A stretch of DNA of 52,743 bases from the NCBI GenBank assembly GCA_903944895.1, contig CAJATL010000298.1, forward strand, positions 1 to 52,743, given 5' to 3'. This document shows, piece by piece, positions 9,057 to 17,381 of the stretch. The position numbers and the translations under genes are program-made. Below the pieces are notes generated by a model that saw only the letters and a program-made list of their open reading frames with translations, did not search any database and was not told the origin of the DNA. Source of the DNA: an uncultured Bacteroidota bacterium (GTDB taxonomy: Bacteria; Bacteroidota; Bacteroidia; Bacteroidales; 4484-276). Numbering within the stretch: position 1 is the first letter of the stretch; every line of letters begins with the position of its first letter.

Positions 9057-9964
9057 TAAAGACCATCGCCCCCGGCTCAATGCCAACAGCCCAGTTGCAC
9101 CGGCTGATTTTGGGTGCTGTTGCGCCACGACCCATCGCTTTTGCCAGTACGATTGATAAAAATGGAATCCCAAATTTGTCGCCTTTCAGTTTTTTTAATG
9201 CATTTGGCGTAAATCCGACAACGTTAATTTTTTCTCCTTCACGCCGCGGACGCGATAACACCAATAAACATACTTACGAAAATATCAAAGAAATTCCGGA
9301 AGTAGTAATTAATGTTGTGAATTACGAAATGGTCCAGCAGATGAGTTTAGCCAGTTGCGAATATCCCAAAGGCGTAAACGAATTTGAAAAATCCGGTTTT
9401 ACCGCGACAGCATCCGAAACCATCCGGCCATTCCGGGTTAAAGAATCACCCGTTCAATTTGAGTGTAAGGTGCGCCAGGTCATCGAAACCGGGGATGGGG
9501 GAGGTGCAGCAAACCTCGTAATTTGCGAAATCACCATGATTCATGTTCATACCGGAATTCTCGATGAAAACGGAATCCCTGATCCCAACAAAATCAGGCT
9601 TATTGGCAGGCATACCGGCGATTTTTATGTTAAAGCTTATGGCGAAAGTCTTTTTGTTGTCGAAAAACCAGCAGCAAAACTTGGAATCGGGATAGATGCT
9701 TTACCTTCTAAAATTAAAAACAGCAACCTGTTAACCGGCAATAATCTCGGACAACTTGGCAATTGTGAAAATTTTCCATCTGCTGAAGAAATTTCCGGCG
9801 TTGCTTCATTGCTTGAAGTGAAAAAGATTATCAAGACTTATAAAAACGATCAGGCAATTTTAGACAGGGAGCTTCAGATTTTAGCAAAAAAATGGCTCGA
9901 TGTAAGCCGCGTCAAGGATGCATTTTGTGTTCTAATGATCGAAACTAAAGATTTCAATGATTAA
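9053..9964 (+). CDS. Flavin reductase-family protein (FMN-binding split barrel)
   Basis: 303 residues, overlapping fahA by 4 nt. The N-terminal two thirds form a flavin reductase-like split barrel: LILGAVAPRPIAFAST (18-33), NLSPFSFFNAFGVNPTTLIFSP and later ECKVRQVIETGDGGGAANLVICEI. This arrangement is common beside fahA in Bacteroidota. Family members bind FMN and reduce flavins or act as flavoenzymes; the physiological reaction here is unknown. The C-terminal 90 residues are helical and outside the core barrel. Tight coupling to fahA suggests a role in aromatic catabolism, for instance supplying reduced flavin or handling a quinoid by-product, but that is inference. Confidence 0.8.
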   Translation: MIKTIAPGSMPTAQLHRLILGAVAPRPIAFASTIDKNGIPNLSPFSFFNAFGVNPTTLIFSPSRRGRDNTNKHTYENIKEIPEVVINVVNYEMVQQMSLASCEYPKGVNEFEKSGFTATASETIRPFRVKESPVQFECKVRQVIETGDGGGAANLVICEITMIHVHTGILDENGIPDPNKIRLIGRHTGDFYVKAYGESLFVVEKPAAKLGIGIDALPSKIKNSNLLTGNNLGQLGNCENFPSAEEISGVASLLEVKKIIKTYKNDQAILDRELQILAKKWLDVSRVKDAFCVLMIETKDFND

Positions 9965-9980
9965 CTTCAACAACTTAAAA

Positions 9981-11141
9981 ATGACTGATTTCGACTACAT
10001 AATAGCTGGTGGTGGAGCAGCAGGTTTAAGTCTGGCTTTTTACCTGAGCAATTCATCTTTAAAAAACAAAAAGGTACTGATTATCGATAAAGATCAGAAA
10101 AACAAAAACGACCGTACCTGGGGATTCTGGACTTCGCGCCCGACTGCTTTTGAAAGCATAATTTCCTATCGCTACAAAAAAATTGAGTTCATCAGCAAAT
10201 TCACAAATCGAACCATTCCTTTGGGTGATTATTCGTACAACGTGATTCAGGGTATCGATTTTTATCAATTTATCAAATCACATCTTTCTGCTTTTACAAA
10301 TTTCAGGTTTATTAATGAAGCGATAACGCAAATTAATGATTTGGAAAGTGGTGCCGAAGTAATCACAAATCTTGGGAAATACACAGCAGGATGGGTTTTT
10401 AGCAGCCTTTACGATGAAAAGGAAATCGTTAAAGCAGCCGTTTCAAAATTGTATTTGAGGCAACACTTCAAAGGCTGGGTGATCGAAACTCCAAAGCAGG
10501 TTTTTGATCCTGAATCATTTCGAATGTTCGATTTCAGGACGCCACAGGAAAACCAGATGCGTTTTTTTTATGTGATTCCACATTCGAAAAACCGGGCATT
10601 GGTGGAGTTTACCATTTTCTCAGAAAATCTGTTGGAAAAGCCACTTTATGAAATTGCTTTAAAACAATACATCTCTGAAATTCTAAAATTAGATGATTAC
10701 CAGATTGTTGAAGAAGAATTTGGCATAATCCCGATGACTAATTACCGCTTTCCGGCGCAGCGAGGCAAACACATTGTAAATATTGGTACGTTGGGCGGCA
10801 GTTCAAAACCTTCGTCAGGATATACTTTTTTGAGGATACAAAAGCACGTACAAAAAATTGTGCGTGCTCTCGAAAATGGCAAAAAACCTATCATCAGTGC
10901 AAATTCTCCAATAAAATACCACTTGTACGATTCTGTTTTACTCAACATTCTAAAAAATAACGGATCACAGAGTGAAAGAATCTTTTCTGAAATGTTCAAA
11001 AACAATACAATCCGGCAAATATTCCGGTTTCTCGATGAAACCGGCGGTTTAAAGAACGATTTAAAAATCATTACTTCGTTGTCACCAATGCCATTTCTAA
11101 AATCGACCATTAACCTGTTAACCAGGAAAATATTCTCATAA
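9981..11141 (+). CDS. Lycopene cyclase-family flavoprotein
   Basis: 386 residues from ATG 9981; an in-frame ATG at 9957 overlaps the previous gene by 8 nt and would add 8 residues. The N-terminal FAD-binding motif GGGAAG is at 10-15, followed by NDRTWGFW (43-50), a hallmark of CrtY-type lycopene beta-cyclases. The later block has GIIPMTN, NIGTLGGSSKPSSGYTFLRIQ and the C-terminal TSLSPMPFL, all in family order. The family cyclises the ends of lycopene using reduced FAD without net redox change. No phytoene synthase, desaturase or other carotenoid gene is in the window, so this may be an orphan cyclase or act on a different substrate. It is coupled to the tyrosine-degradation run. Confidence 0.82.
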   Translation: MTDFDYIIAGGGAAGLSLAFYLSNSSLKNKKVLIIDKDQKNKNDRTWGFWTSRPTAFESIISYRYKKIEFISKFTNRTIPLGDYSYNVIQGIDFYQFIKSHLSAFTNFRFINEAITQINDLESGAEVITNLGKYTAGWVFSSLYDEKEIVKAAVSKLYLRQHFKGWVIETPKQVFDPESFRMFDFRTPQENQMRFFYVIPHSKNRALVEFTIFSENLLEKPLYEIALKQYISEILKLDDYQIVEEEFGIIPMTNYRFPAQRGKHIVNIGTLGGSSKPSSGYTFLRIQKHVQKIVRALENGKKPIISANSPIKYHLYDSVLLNILKNNGSQSERIFSEMFKNNTIRQIFRFLDETGGLKNDLKIITSLSPMPFLKSTINLLTRKIFS

Positions 11142-11234
11142 GGTGCTGATTATTATAGGAATGCCAGTTTTACGTCAAGTTTTTTTACCATCCTGGATTT
11201 AGAATTTTACTGCCTGCAAATTCATTAAAGTCCT

Positions 11235-12071
11235 TTATATTCTGTGTGTTTCAAGATAATCCAAAATCAGTTGATCGTAAAGTACCATCATCCTTTTCAA
11301 AATTTCATGATTTGGGTTAAACCTGAAAGCATCGATTTGTGCGATGGGCAGAACTTTGGGTGAAGTACCGGTGACAAAGGCAGCATCGAACTTATTCAAA
11401 TGGCTGAGTTGAATCATTTGCTCCTCAAAATCAATTTGCCGGTCATGCATAAGATCAATAAGCAGTTCACGTGTTATTCCGGGAAGCACAATGTTTAAAG
11501 GAGGAGTTACAACTTTTGCTTTTGAAATGAAAAACACATTCGACCGGCTCCCTTCTGTAACGAAGCCATCATGGTTAACCAACAGAACTTCAAAAACTTT
11601 TTCATTTGCAATTAATTCGTTGGCCTGATTTCTCAGATCGGCATGATGGATTTTTGCATTTGGATTTGGTCGTTCAGCAATTAATGAGATAAGCTTTACA
11701 CCTGTTTGATAGTCAATATCATCAGGATAGTTGTGAGGAATAAAAAAAATAAATAATTCGCCTGATGAAATGGTGAGATTGGTGCTGTTGAAGGTGAAAA
11801 CCAGTTTAACGTTTCCGGTGTTTAAATGGTTTGCGCTGGCCAATTTGGCGATATTAGCAGTTATTTCACTGAGGTTAAAATTGAAGCTTTCATTTGCTAA
11901 TCCGGCTGACTTCTCAAAACGCTCCAAGTGTTTCTCCCAAAAAAGCGGAATTCCGTCAATAATCCGGATTACCTCATAAATGCTGGCAACATTATCAAAA
12001 TCAATTAATTCCAATGAGTTGGAAGGTAAGAGATCATTATTCCTGAAATAGAACATACCCGGAGTTTTCAT
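11235..12071 (-). CDS. Class IV aminotransferase (IlvE/PabC-like)
   Basis: 278 residues. It has the fold-type IV PLP layout: an N-terminal GIPLFWEKHLERFEKSA (40-56), the likely PLP lysine Lys140 in NAKIHHADLR, then EVLLVNHDGFVTEGSRSNVFFI and LPGITRELL, which bind the PLP phosphate and carboxylate. Candidates are a branched-chain aminotransferase, a D-amino acid aminotransferase or 4-amino-4-deoxychorismate lyase; the short length and SRSN motif lean toward the latter two, but the sequence does not decide it. It converges with the lycopene cyclase gene and lies 52 nt downstream of the minus-strand gene at 12124-13296. Confidence 0.8.
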   Translation of the reverse strand: MKTPGMFYFRNNDLLPSNSLELIDFDNVASIYEVIRIIDGIPLFWEKHLERFEKSAGLANESFNFNLSEITANIAKLASANHLNTGNVKLVFTFNSTNLTISSGELFIFFIPHNYPDDIDYQTGVKLISLIAERPNPNAKIHHADLRNQANELIANEKVFEVLLVNHDGFVTEGSRSNVFFISKAKVVTPPLNIVLPGITRELLIDLMHDRQIDFEEQMIQLSHLNKFDAAFVTGTSPKVLPIAQIDAFRFNPNHEILKRMMVLYDQLILDYLETHRI

Positions 12072-12123
12072 TATAAAGAATTTAGCATTAAAAATAGGTT
12101 TAAAAACAGTTCAGAAGACATTG

Positions 12124-13296
12124 TCAGCCGGTTTTCTCAAATAGTCCCTCATCATCAGTAAGTTTTGGCAATGATGGCTTTATCGGTTCGATAAACTTCT
12201 TAACCGGCATAAATTCAGTTCTAAGTATCGGCCACTTTTCAGGGTACTTTTTCAATAAGTGCCTGATATTTTCGCTGTGCTTCCCGATAAAACCCGAAAT
12301 GGCCGCAAAGGAAATATCCTTACCAAAATATTTTGTCAAATTATTGCCGGTAACTTTTTCTTGCTGCTGTAAAGCGACAATGGCGGCCATTTCCAGTTTG
12401 TCGAGATAGGCGATTTCGGCAGAGAATTCATCTATTGAAACCGGAGCGGTTTGTTGATGATCAGGCACTGAAATCGAAAAATTCAAATAACTTTCGATTA
12501 TTTTAATATCCTTTCCCGAAACCTCCAGTTCATTAGCCATTGCCGCAGCCTGGGCAATTACTGCATCCAAAAGGTACAATTTACCTTTAAATTGCCTGAT
12601 TTGCTCAACTGCATTTTCATCAAAAAAGAACTTTTTATGGTATTTTGCACCTGCACGGTCTAAACGATACCTGCAATACTCGATAATGCGCTCCTGGTTA
12701 GCGGTTTGAATTTCAAGGCTGGCTTTTCTTTCCTCTGCGAGTTTCCTGCTATTCTCGATAAGCGCTTCATTTAAAAATACTCTTGATTGATGAACATTTT
12801 TATAATTGAAATTCAACATTTTAAAACTGTTGAAAATCAATTTTGCAATGATGTCTTTATGGCTTGCCGACAGGTTTTCGTTGGTGCTTAAGCCAAACAA
12901 ACTTAAATTGGAAAGATCATAAATGAAAACCAGGTCCATCAAAAAATCATCCTGATTTGGTATTTTGATTAATAAAACCACTTTTTCCAACTCACTTTCA
13001 AAGACTGAACCAGCATCTTTTTTTTGATACAAAGGCAGGTGTGGAACTTCACCCTTTGCCAGCCACTCGGTGCCAAACCTTGAACGACGGAGTGAATTGA
13101 TCTGTTCGGACATCTCTAAATCAGTATCTTCCAGATTCACACCATCACCATTCTTTCGTCCTGCAATGAGCTTCAGTTTTCGGGTAGGGGGATGAAAAAA
13201 TATTCCATCACAGCGCTCGATGCCCGGAATAATCTGATAACAGTTACGCACCAAAATTTCGGTAGGAAATCCAGAAAATGTAAGTGGCTCTGTCAT
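12124..13296 (-). CDS. Unrecognised protein with a sigma54-activator lid-like region
   Basis: 390 residues that I cannot assign to a named family. Residues 1-165 look globular with mixed strands (EKVVLLIKIP, DLVFIYDLSNLSLFG) and could be a GAF-like sensor. Residues 165-203 are a charged helix. Residues 203-271 (RIIEYCRYRLDRAG, FFFDENAVEQIRQFKG, LLDAVIAQAAAMA, GKDIKIIESYL) follow the pattern of the helical lid after the AAA+ core of NtrC-type activators, yet no Walker A, GAFTGA or Walker B is present. Residues 300-360 may hold a helix-turn-helix. There is no signal peptide. It is divergent from the phosphate-related cluster starting at 13675 and may regulate it; that is conjecture. Confidence 0.6.
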   Translation of the reverse strand: MTEPLTFSGFPTEILVRNCYQIIPGIERCDGIFFHPPTRKLKLIAGRKNGDGVNLEDTDLEMSEQINSLRRSRFGTEWLAKGEVPHLPLYQKKDAGSVFESELEKVVLLIKIPNQDDFLMDLVFIYDLSNLSLFGLSTNENLSASHKDIIAKLIFNSFKMLNFNYKNVHQSRVFLNEALIENSRKLAEERKASLEIQTANQERIIEYCRYRLDRAGAKYHKKFFFDENAVEQIRQFKGKLYLLDAVIAQAAAMANELEVSGKDIKIIESYLNFSISVPDHQQTAPVSIDEFSAEIAYLDKLEMAAIVALQQQEKVTGNNLTKYFGKDISFAAISGFIGKHSENIRHLLKKYPEKWPILRTEFMPVKKFIEPIKPSLPKLTDDEGLFEKTG

Positions 13297-13674
13297 AAAT
13301 AAACGCTGTTTTCAGGAAATTTGAGATGATGATTAAAAATGTTGCAGATTTCGATAGCCGGGTTTTTAAAAACTTCCAACCCTTCGATAAATTATTTGGT
13401 GGTAAAAATAAGGACAAAAGCGTCCATAGTCAAGTTTTTTAACTTAAAACATTTAACTTTAAGTTAAGCGAGGTTGTTCTTAAAGTTGATTAAGTGATTA
13501 AAATTTATTGCTTAAATTTTGCAATTAACAGATAATTAGTATTTTATATCATGTATTTTTATCCCGTCAAGTTATTTCGCAATAAAAATTAAGTTTAAAA
13601 ATGTTGTTGCCAGAGAAGTAAAATTAAGAACTTAAGAGACTTTTAATTACAGATTAGTTAAAAAATGAAATGTC
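13297..13674. other. AT-rich divergent intergenic region with repeated AACTTAA/TTAAGTT motifs
   Basis: 378 nt between divergent genes. An inverted pair TTAACTT (13439-13445) and AAGTTAA (13461-13467) frames a further TTAACTTT. Related motifs recur to the right, including CTTAAAGTT near 13480, GCTTAAATTTT near 13510 and GAACTTAAGAG near 13628. The spacing is irregular. It may be an operator region for one or both flanking genes, or simply AT-rich sequence. No open reading frame or RNA gene is apparent. Confidence 0.35.
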
Positions 13675-14655
13675 ATGAACACAATTCTACAAAGCAGGAA
13701 CCTTCAAATCCAGGTAAATCGTTTTAAAAATGGGAACAAAAGAAAGCCTGACAATGGAACGCCTTTGCCCATTATCATCCAAAACATAGGTAAAATCCGA
13801 TTGAATTCCTTTATAATTGACCAAATCATGTCAAAAGCAGGAAAATTTTTTGACCGCATCCGGCAAATGGTGGTAAAATGGAATTTGGGCGGCATTTTTT
13901 GGACGATTCTTCTCACAATCTATCAATTTGCCATTCGACCTTTAATGGTGCTTTTAATGAGGAATCTCGGGATTTTGCTGAGACGGGTTGAGAATAAGTT
14001 GACAGCACTTCAGGAATATTTTTATGGCAAAATGGAGGATTTATTTAATCATGAAGAACCTGGTGATTATTTGTTCAAAATGCAGTGCACCAATGGTCAG
14101 CAAGTTGAATATCAATACGAAATTGCCTGGGTGGAGCGTACTTTTGACATCATTCAGGTGGTAAATTATGTGATGCTGAACATTAATCATAAAATACTGG
14201 CGACTTTTGAAAAAGCACAGATTAAATTTCGCAAATTTCAGAATCGTCATCATGCTGCCCAGGTTATCGAAATGCCTGAATTTGAAATTACTAATCCGGA
14301 AATTTTCGATTACAAACCTTCAGATGTTCTGACTTCAGAAATCAAAAGCCGGGCGAATCTAGCAAATCTTCCGCTTCAAAACATGATCAAAACTACCCTG
14401 CAACAAAACGTTAAGTTCTTTTTAAGTCTGGAAAACCGTTTCTCACCGAAGAAACCTGAAATCATAAGTCAACATCAATGGAGCGTTAATCGATCAGTAA
14501 AAGATTCAATTGACCAGCCATATACCATATTTCAAAATATTACAAACCAATTACTTAATTCAGAAATATCTGGCAAAATCAAACAAGATCTCAGGGCTTT
14601 TACAATCAAATGCTTCGGCATGATTCGTCACCTAATGTTTTATCGTAAGCTCTGA
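13675..14655 (+). CDS. Hypothetical membrane-anchored protein
   Basis: 326 residues from ATG 13675; ATG 13828 (MSKAGKFFDRI) is a credible alternative giving 275 residues, since the first 51 residues look poorly structured. One strong hydrophobic stretch (about 74-97, GGIFWTILLTIYQFAIRPLMVLLM) should span the membrane. The remainder is hydrophilic and basic, with EPGDYLFKMQ, YEIAWVERTFDIIQVV and a proline/glutamate stretch around EMPEFEITNPEIFDY. I do not recognise a family. It lies 83 nt upstream of the polyphosphate polymerase-like gene on the same strand and may belong to that cluster. Confidence 0.6.
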   Translation: MNTILQSRNLQIQVNRFKNGNKRKPDNGTPLPIIIQNIGKIRLNSFIIDQIMSKAGKFFDRIRQMVVKWNLGGIFWTILLTIYQFAIRPLMVLLMRNLGILLRRVENKLTALQEYFYGKMEDLFNHEEPGDYLFKMQCTNGQQVEYQYEIAWVERTFDIIQVVNYVMLNINHKILATFEKAQIKFRKFQNRHHAAQVIEMPEFEITNPEIFDYKPSDVLTSEIKSRANLANLPLQNMIKTTLQQNVKFFLSLENRFSPKKPEIISQHQWSVNRSVKDSIDQPYTIFQNITNQLLNSEISGKIKQDLRAFTIKCFGMIRHLMFYRKL

Positions 14656-14738
14656 CATGATTTATCTGATTTTGAATGATATATTTGCATTCTGATTTTC
14701 CGGACTATTGATCGAACAGAAACAAAAGCGTTTCCAGG

Positions 14739-15557
14739 ATGCACGACATAAAAGCAATTGATTTTACTGAACCTGATAAGCGGGTGGAGCAGGTTACCCG
14801 GCTCTTTTCCCCGATTTCCCTTGCCGAAATGGATGCGGTTAAACTATTGGATCGTTTCGATACAAAATTCATTTTTCAAACACGCGATTTAGTCACTTTT
14901 CTTGACCAGGCAAAACCCTTTTACCGCATTCTTGAAGTTGAAAATCATTTTGTTTTCCAATATATTACGCAGTATTTCGATACCCCTGAATTTGAAATGT
15001 ACTTGAACCATCATAACCAGAAACTTAACAGGTTTAAAGTTAGAAAGCGGGAATACTGCACAACAGGGGAATTCTTTTTTGAGATAAAATTCAAAAGCAA
15101 CAAGGGGAGGACCAGGAAAACCCGCATTCAGGTTGAGAATCCTTCCATTATCCTGAACAAGGACGAAAAAACTTTCCTAAAGCAAAATTCTCCATACAAA
15201 GCTAAAAAACTTGAGCCTAAGTTGTTAAATCAGTTCAGGCGAATCACACTTGTGCATAAATCAGATAATGAACGGGTTACATTGGATTTTGACCTGGGAT
15301 TTCATTTGGGTAATAATTTCGTAGATTTGCCTTTTCTTTCGATTGCCGAAATTAAAAAAGAACGACTTTCAGGTACCTCTGATCTGGGAATGATCCTCAA
15401 AAAGGAAAACATTCTTCCGATGAAATTCAGCAAGTACTGCATGGGTTCTGTTTTATTAAACGATCAATTAAAATATAACAGGTTTAAGACCAAATTGTTA
15501 ACATTAAATAGGTTAAAAAATGACAGCATTTATTCTTCATCTTTTGTCGGATTATAA
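14739..15557 (+). CDS. VTC-domain polyphosphate polymerase-like protein
   Basis: 272 residues, essentially a single VTC triphosphate-tunnel domain. Visible tunnel residues include LLDRFDTKF (36-44), QYFDTPEFEMYLNHHNQ (78-94), the basic RFKVRKREY (98-106), and FEIKFKSNKGRTRKTR (114-129), which alternate charged side chains along beta strands as in the catalytic core of yeast Vtc4. Vtc4 makes inorganic polyphosphate from ATP; bacterial members are annotated polyphosphate polymerases, but activity is seldom shown. There is no signal peptide, so it should be cytosolic at the membrane. The 3' end overlaps the DUF4956 gene by 38 nt, indicating coexpression. The pairing VTC plus DUF4956 plus CotH-like gene is recurrent in bacteria. 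Confidence 0.85.
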   Translation: MHDIKAIDFTEPDKRVEQVTRLFSPISLAEMDAVKLLDRFDTKFIFQTRDLVTFLDQAKPFYRILEVENHFVFQYITQYFDTPEFEMYLNHHNQKLNRFKVRKREYCTTGEFFFEIKFKSNKGRTRKTRIQVENPSIILNKDEKTFLKQNSPYKAKKLEPKLLNQFRRITLVHKSDNERVTLDFDLGFHLGNNFVDLPFLSIAEIKKERLSGTSDLGMILKKENILPMKFSKYCMGSVLLNDQLKYNRFKTKLLTLNRLKNDSIYSSSFVGL

Positions 15558-16236
15558 ATTATTCGGAATCGAGTTTATTAATCCGAATGATTTGTTGATT
15601 ATGGTTTTCAGGTTTGTTATTAATTTCATTTTCACGCTTATTATTGTCAGGTACATTTACTACGCAAATTCGCGAAGGAAGGACTATCTTTTTACCTACA
15701 TCCTGATCAGCACCGCCATATTTTTAATTTCTTACACCCTTCAAAGCGTTGATCTTGAGATTGGTTTCGCCTTTGGACTTTTTGCGCTTTTCGGGATTAT
15801 CCGTTATCGCACCAATCCGATTCCGATCAAAGAAATGACTTATCTTTTTTTAATTATTTGTGTTTCAGTAATCAACGCGCTTTCAGATAAAGAAATCAGC
15901 TACGTTGAATTGCTTTTCACAAATCTTTCGCTCGTAGTTATTACCTGGGTTATCGAGTACTTTTGGAGTTACAAGCACGAGTCGAGCAAAACAATTATTT
16001 ATGAAAAAATTGAGCTGATCAAACCTCAAAACCAGAAAAAGTTCATTCTGGATCTTGAAAAACGTACCGGATTGAAAATTAATCGTGTGGAAATTGGCAA
16101 AATCAATTTTCTGAAAGATACCGCCGAGATTACCATCTACTATTTTTGGGATAAATATTCGACCAACTTTTTTGAAGGCGATACGATTGATAATTTTTCA
16201 TTTAAAGAAAGTCCAAAAACTGATAACGGAAAATAA
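15520..16236 (+). CDS. DUF4956 integral membrane protein
   Basis: 238 residues with about four transmembrane helices (about 24-47, 56-73, 78-89 and 104-140 by hydrophobicity). The core LEIGFAFGLFALFGIIRYRTNPIPIKEMTYLF is the signature of DUF4956; its RYRT-x5-KEMTYLF part is very conserved. The soluble C-terminal domain (about 150-238) includes FILDLEKRTGLKINRVEIGKI and probably faces the cytosol. Function is unknown, but DUF4956 genes accompany VTC polymerase genes widely, so it may be the channel or anchor for the polymer. The start at 15520 makes a 38-nt overlap with the VTC gene; a later ATG (15601) would remove the overlap but cut the first part. Confidence 0.85.
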   Translation: MTAFILHLLSDYKLFGIEFINPNDLLIMVFRFVINFIFTLIIVRYIYYANSRRKDYLFTYILISTAIFLISYTLQSVDLEIGFAFGLFALFGIIRYRTNPIPIKEMTYLFLIICVSVINALSDKEISYVELLFTNLSLVVITWVIEYFWSYKHESSKTIIYEKIELIKPQNQKKFILDLEKRTGLKINRVEIGKINFLKDTAEITIYYFWDKYSTNFFEGDTIDNFSFKESPKTDNGK

Positions 16237-16240
16237 ATTT

Positions 16241-17287
16241 ATGCTTTATAGTATTATCAGACAATTATTTACAGCATCATTCTTAGTATTTTTCTTTGCA
16301 GGTTTTGGCCAGGAGAAAGATTCAGGTAAAGCTGTTCCATTATTTTCAACGAACGACATTCTCAGATTGACACTAAAAGGTGATATTAAAAGCCTCATTA
16401 ATGATGTTGGTGAAGAGAGGAAGGAACACCCGACAATTGTTGAATATGTCGAAAACAACGACACCATCCGGTTGAATGTGCAAATCGAAACCCGTGGAAA
16501 CTTCCGCCGCAGTAAAGCGAACTGCAATTTTCCTCCGCTAAGTCTTAATTTTAAAAAGAAGCAAGTTAAGAACACGCTTTTTGATGACATTAATAAAGTA
16601 AAACTTGTAACGCACTGTAAATCGAATTCTAAGTTGTTCCAGCAATATGTTTTGGAAGAATACCTGATTTACCGGACCTACAACATTATCTCCGACACAA
16701 GTTATAGAGTACGGCTGGCTTTTATTACCTATTACGATACTGTTTCGGATGAAATTTTTCAGGAGAGTTATTCGATTTTTATCGAGTCAGACAAAGTTTT
16801 GGAGGAGCGTTTAAATCTGATCGAATTCGAGAAAAAATATGTGATGCAGGATAAGACAAAATACGATCACATGTCAAAACTTGCTGTATTTCAATACATG
16901 ATAGGAAATACTGATTGGGCGGTAACGACGCTCCACAACATCAAACTTTTCACTTCCGACACAACCTTGCCGGCTTACGCGATTCCTTACGATTTTGATT
17001 GGAGTGGGATGGTTAATACCATGTATGCCATTCCTTTACCACGTTTTGGTACAAAATCGGTCACCGAAAGGATTTTCAGAGGCTTTTGCCAGCCATTGGA
17101 AGAATATAAAACTACATTTGAATACTTTAATTCAAAAAAGCCCGAAATTTATGCGCTTTATCAAAATTTTGATTTGCTTAAAGAAAGCGAACGAAAAAGG
17201 ATTCGTTCCTACCTCGATGATTTTTACAAAATCATTGGCAATGATAAGCTGATCAAAGTTGAATTTTTGGATGCATGTTTGAAATAA
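16241..17287 (+). CDS. Secreted divergent CotH-like kinase
   Basis: 348 residues from ATG 16241, only 4 nt after the DUF4956 stop; a longer reading from 16172 would overlap that gene and bury the signal peptide. Signal peptide at 5-23 (FTASFLVFFFAGFGQ). The order of kinase-like elements matches the CotH family: TRGNFRR (84-90) as phosphate loop, a Lys at 121 in VKLVTHCK, QYVLEEYLIYR (135-145), GNTDWAV with HN (222-233) as catalytic loop, and PYDFDWSG (249-256) as metal-binding DFD. CotH proteins phosphorylate serine on spore-coat or secreted proteins, and fungal CotH is a surface protein. The target here is unknown. It is the third gene of the VTC/DUF4956 cluster. Confidence 0.7.
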   Translation: MLYSIIRQLFTASFLVFFFAGFGQEKDSGKAVPLFSTNDILRLTLKGDIKSLINDVGEERKEHPTIVEYVENNDTIRLNVQIETRGNFRRSKANCNFPPLSLNFKKKQVKNTLFDDINKVKLVTHCKSNSKLFQQYVLEEYLIYRTYNIISDTSYRVRLAFITYYDTVSDEIFQESYSIFIESDKVLEERLNLIEFEKKYVMQDKTKYDHMSKLAVFQYMIGNTDWAVTTLHNIKLFTSDTTLPAYAIPYDFDWSGMVNTMYAIPLPRFGTKSVTERIFRGFCQPLEEYKTTFEYFNSKKPEIYALYQNFDLLKESERKRIRSYLDDFYKIIGNDKLIKVEFLDACLK

Positions 17288-17381
17288 AACTGACGATACT
17301 CTAAATATTTGAACAAAAATTATTCGTTTTGAGTTAATTATAAAACTACGTCTAAACTAAATTTTTCAATTATCGGGTAAA

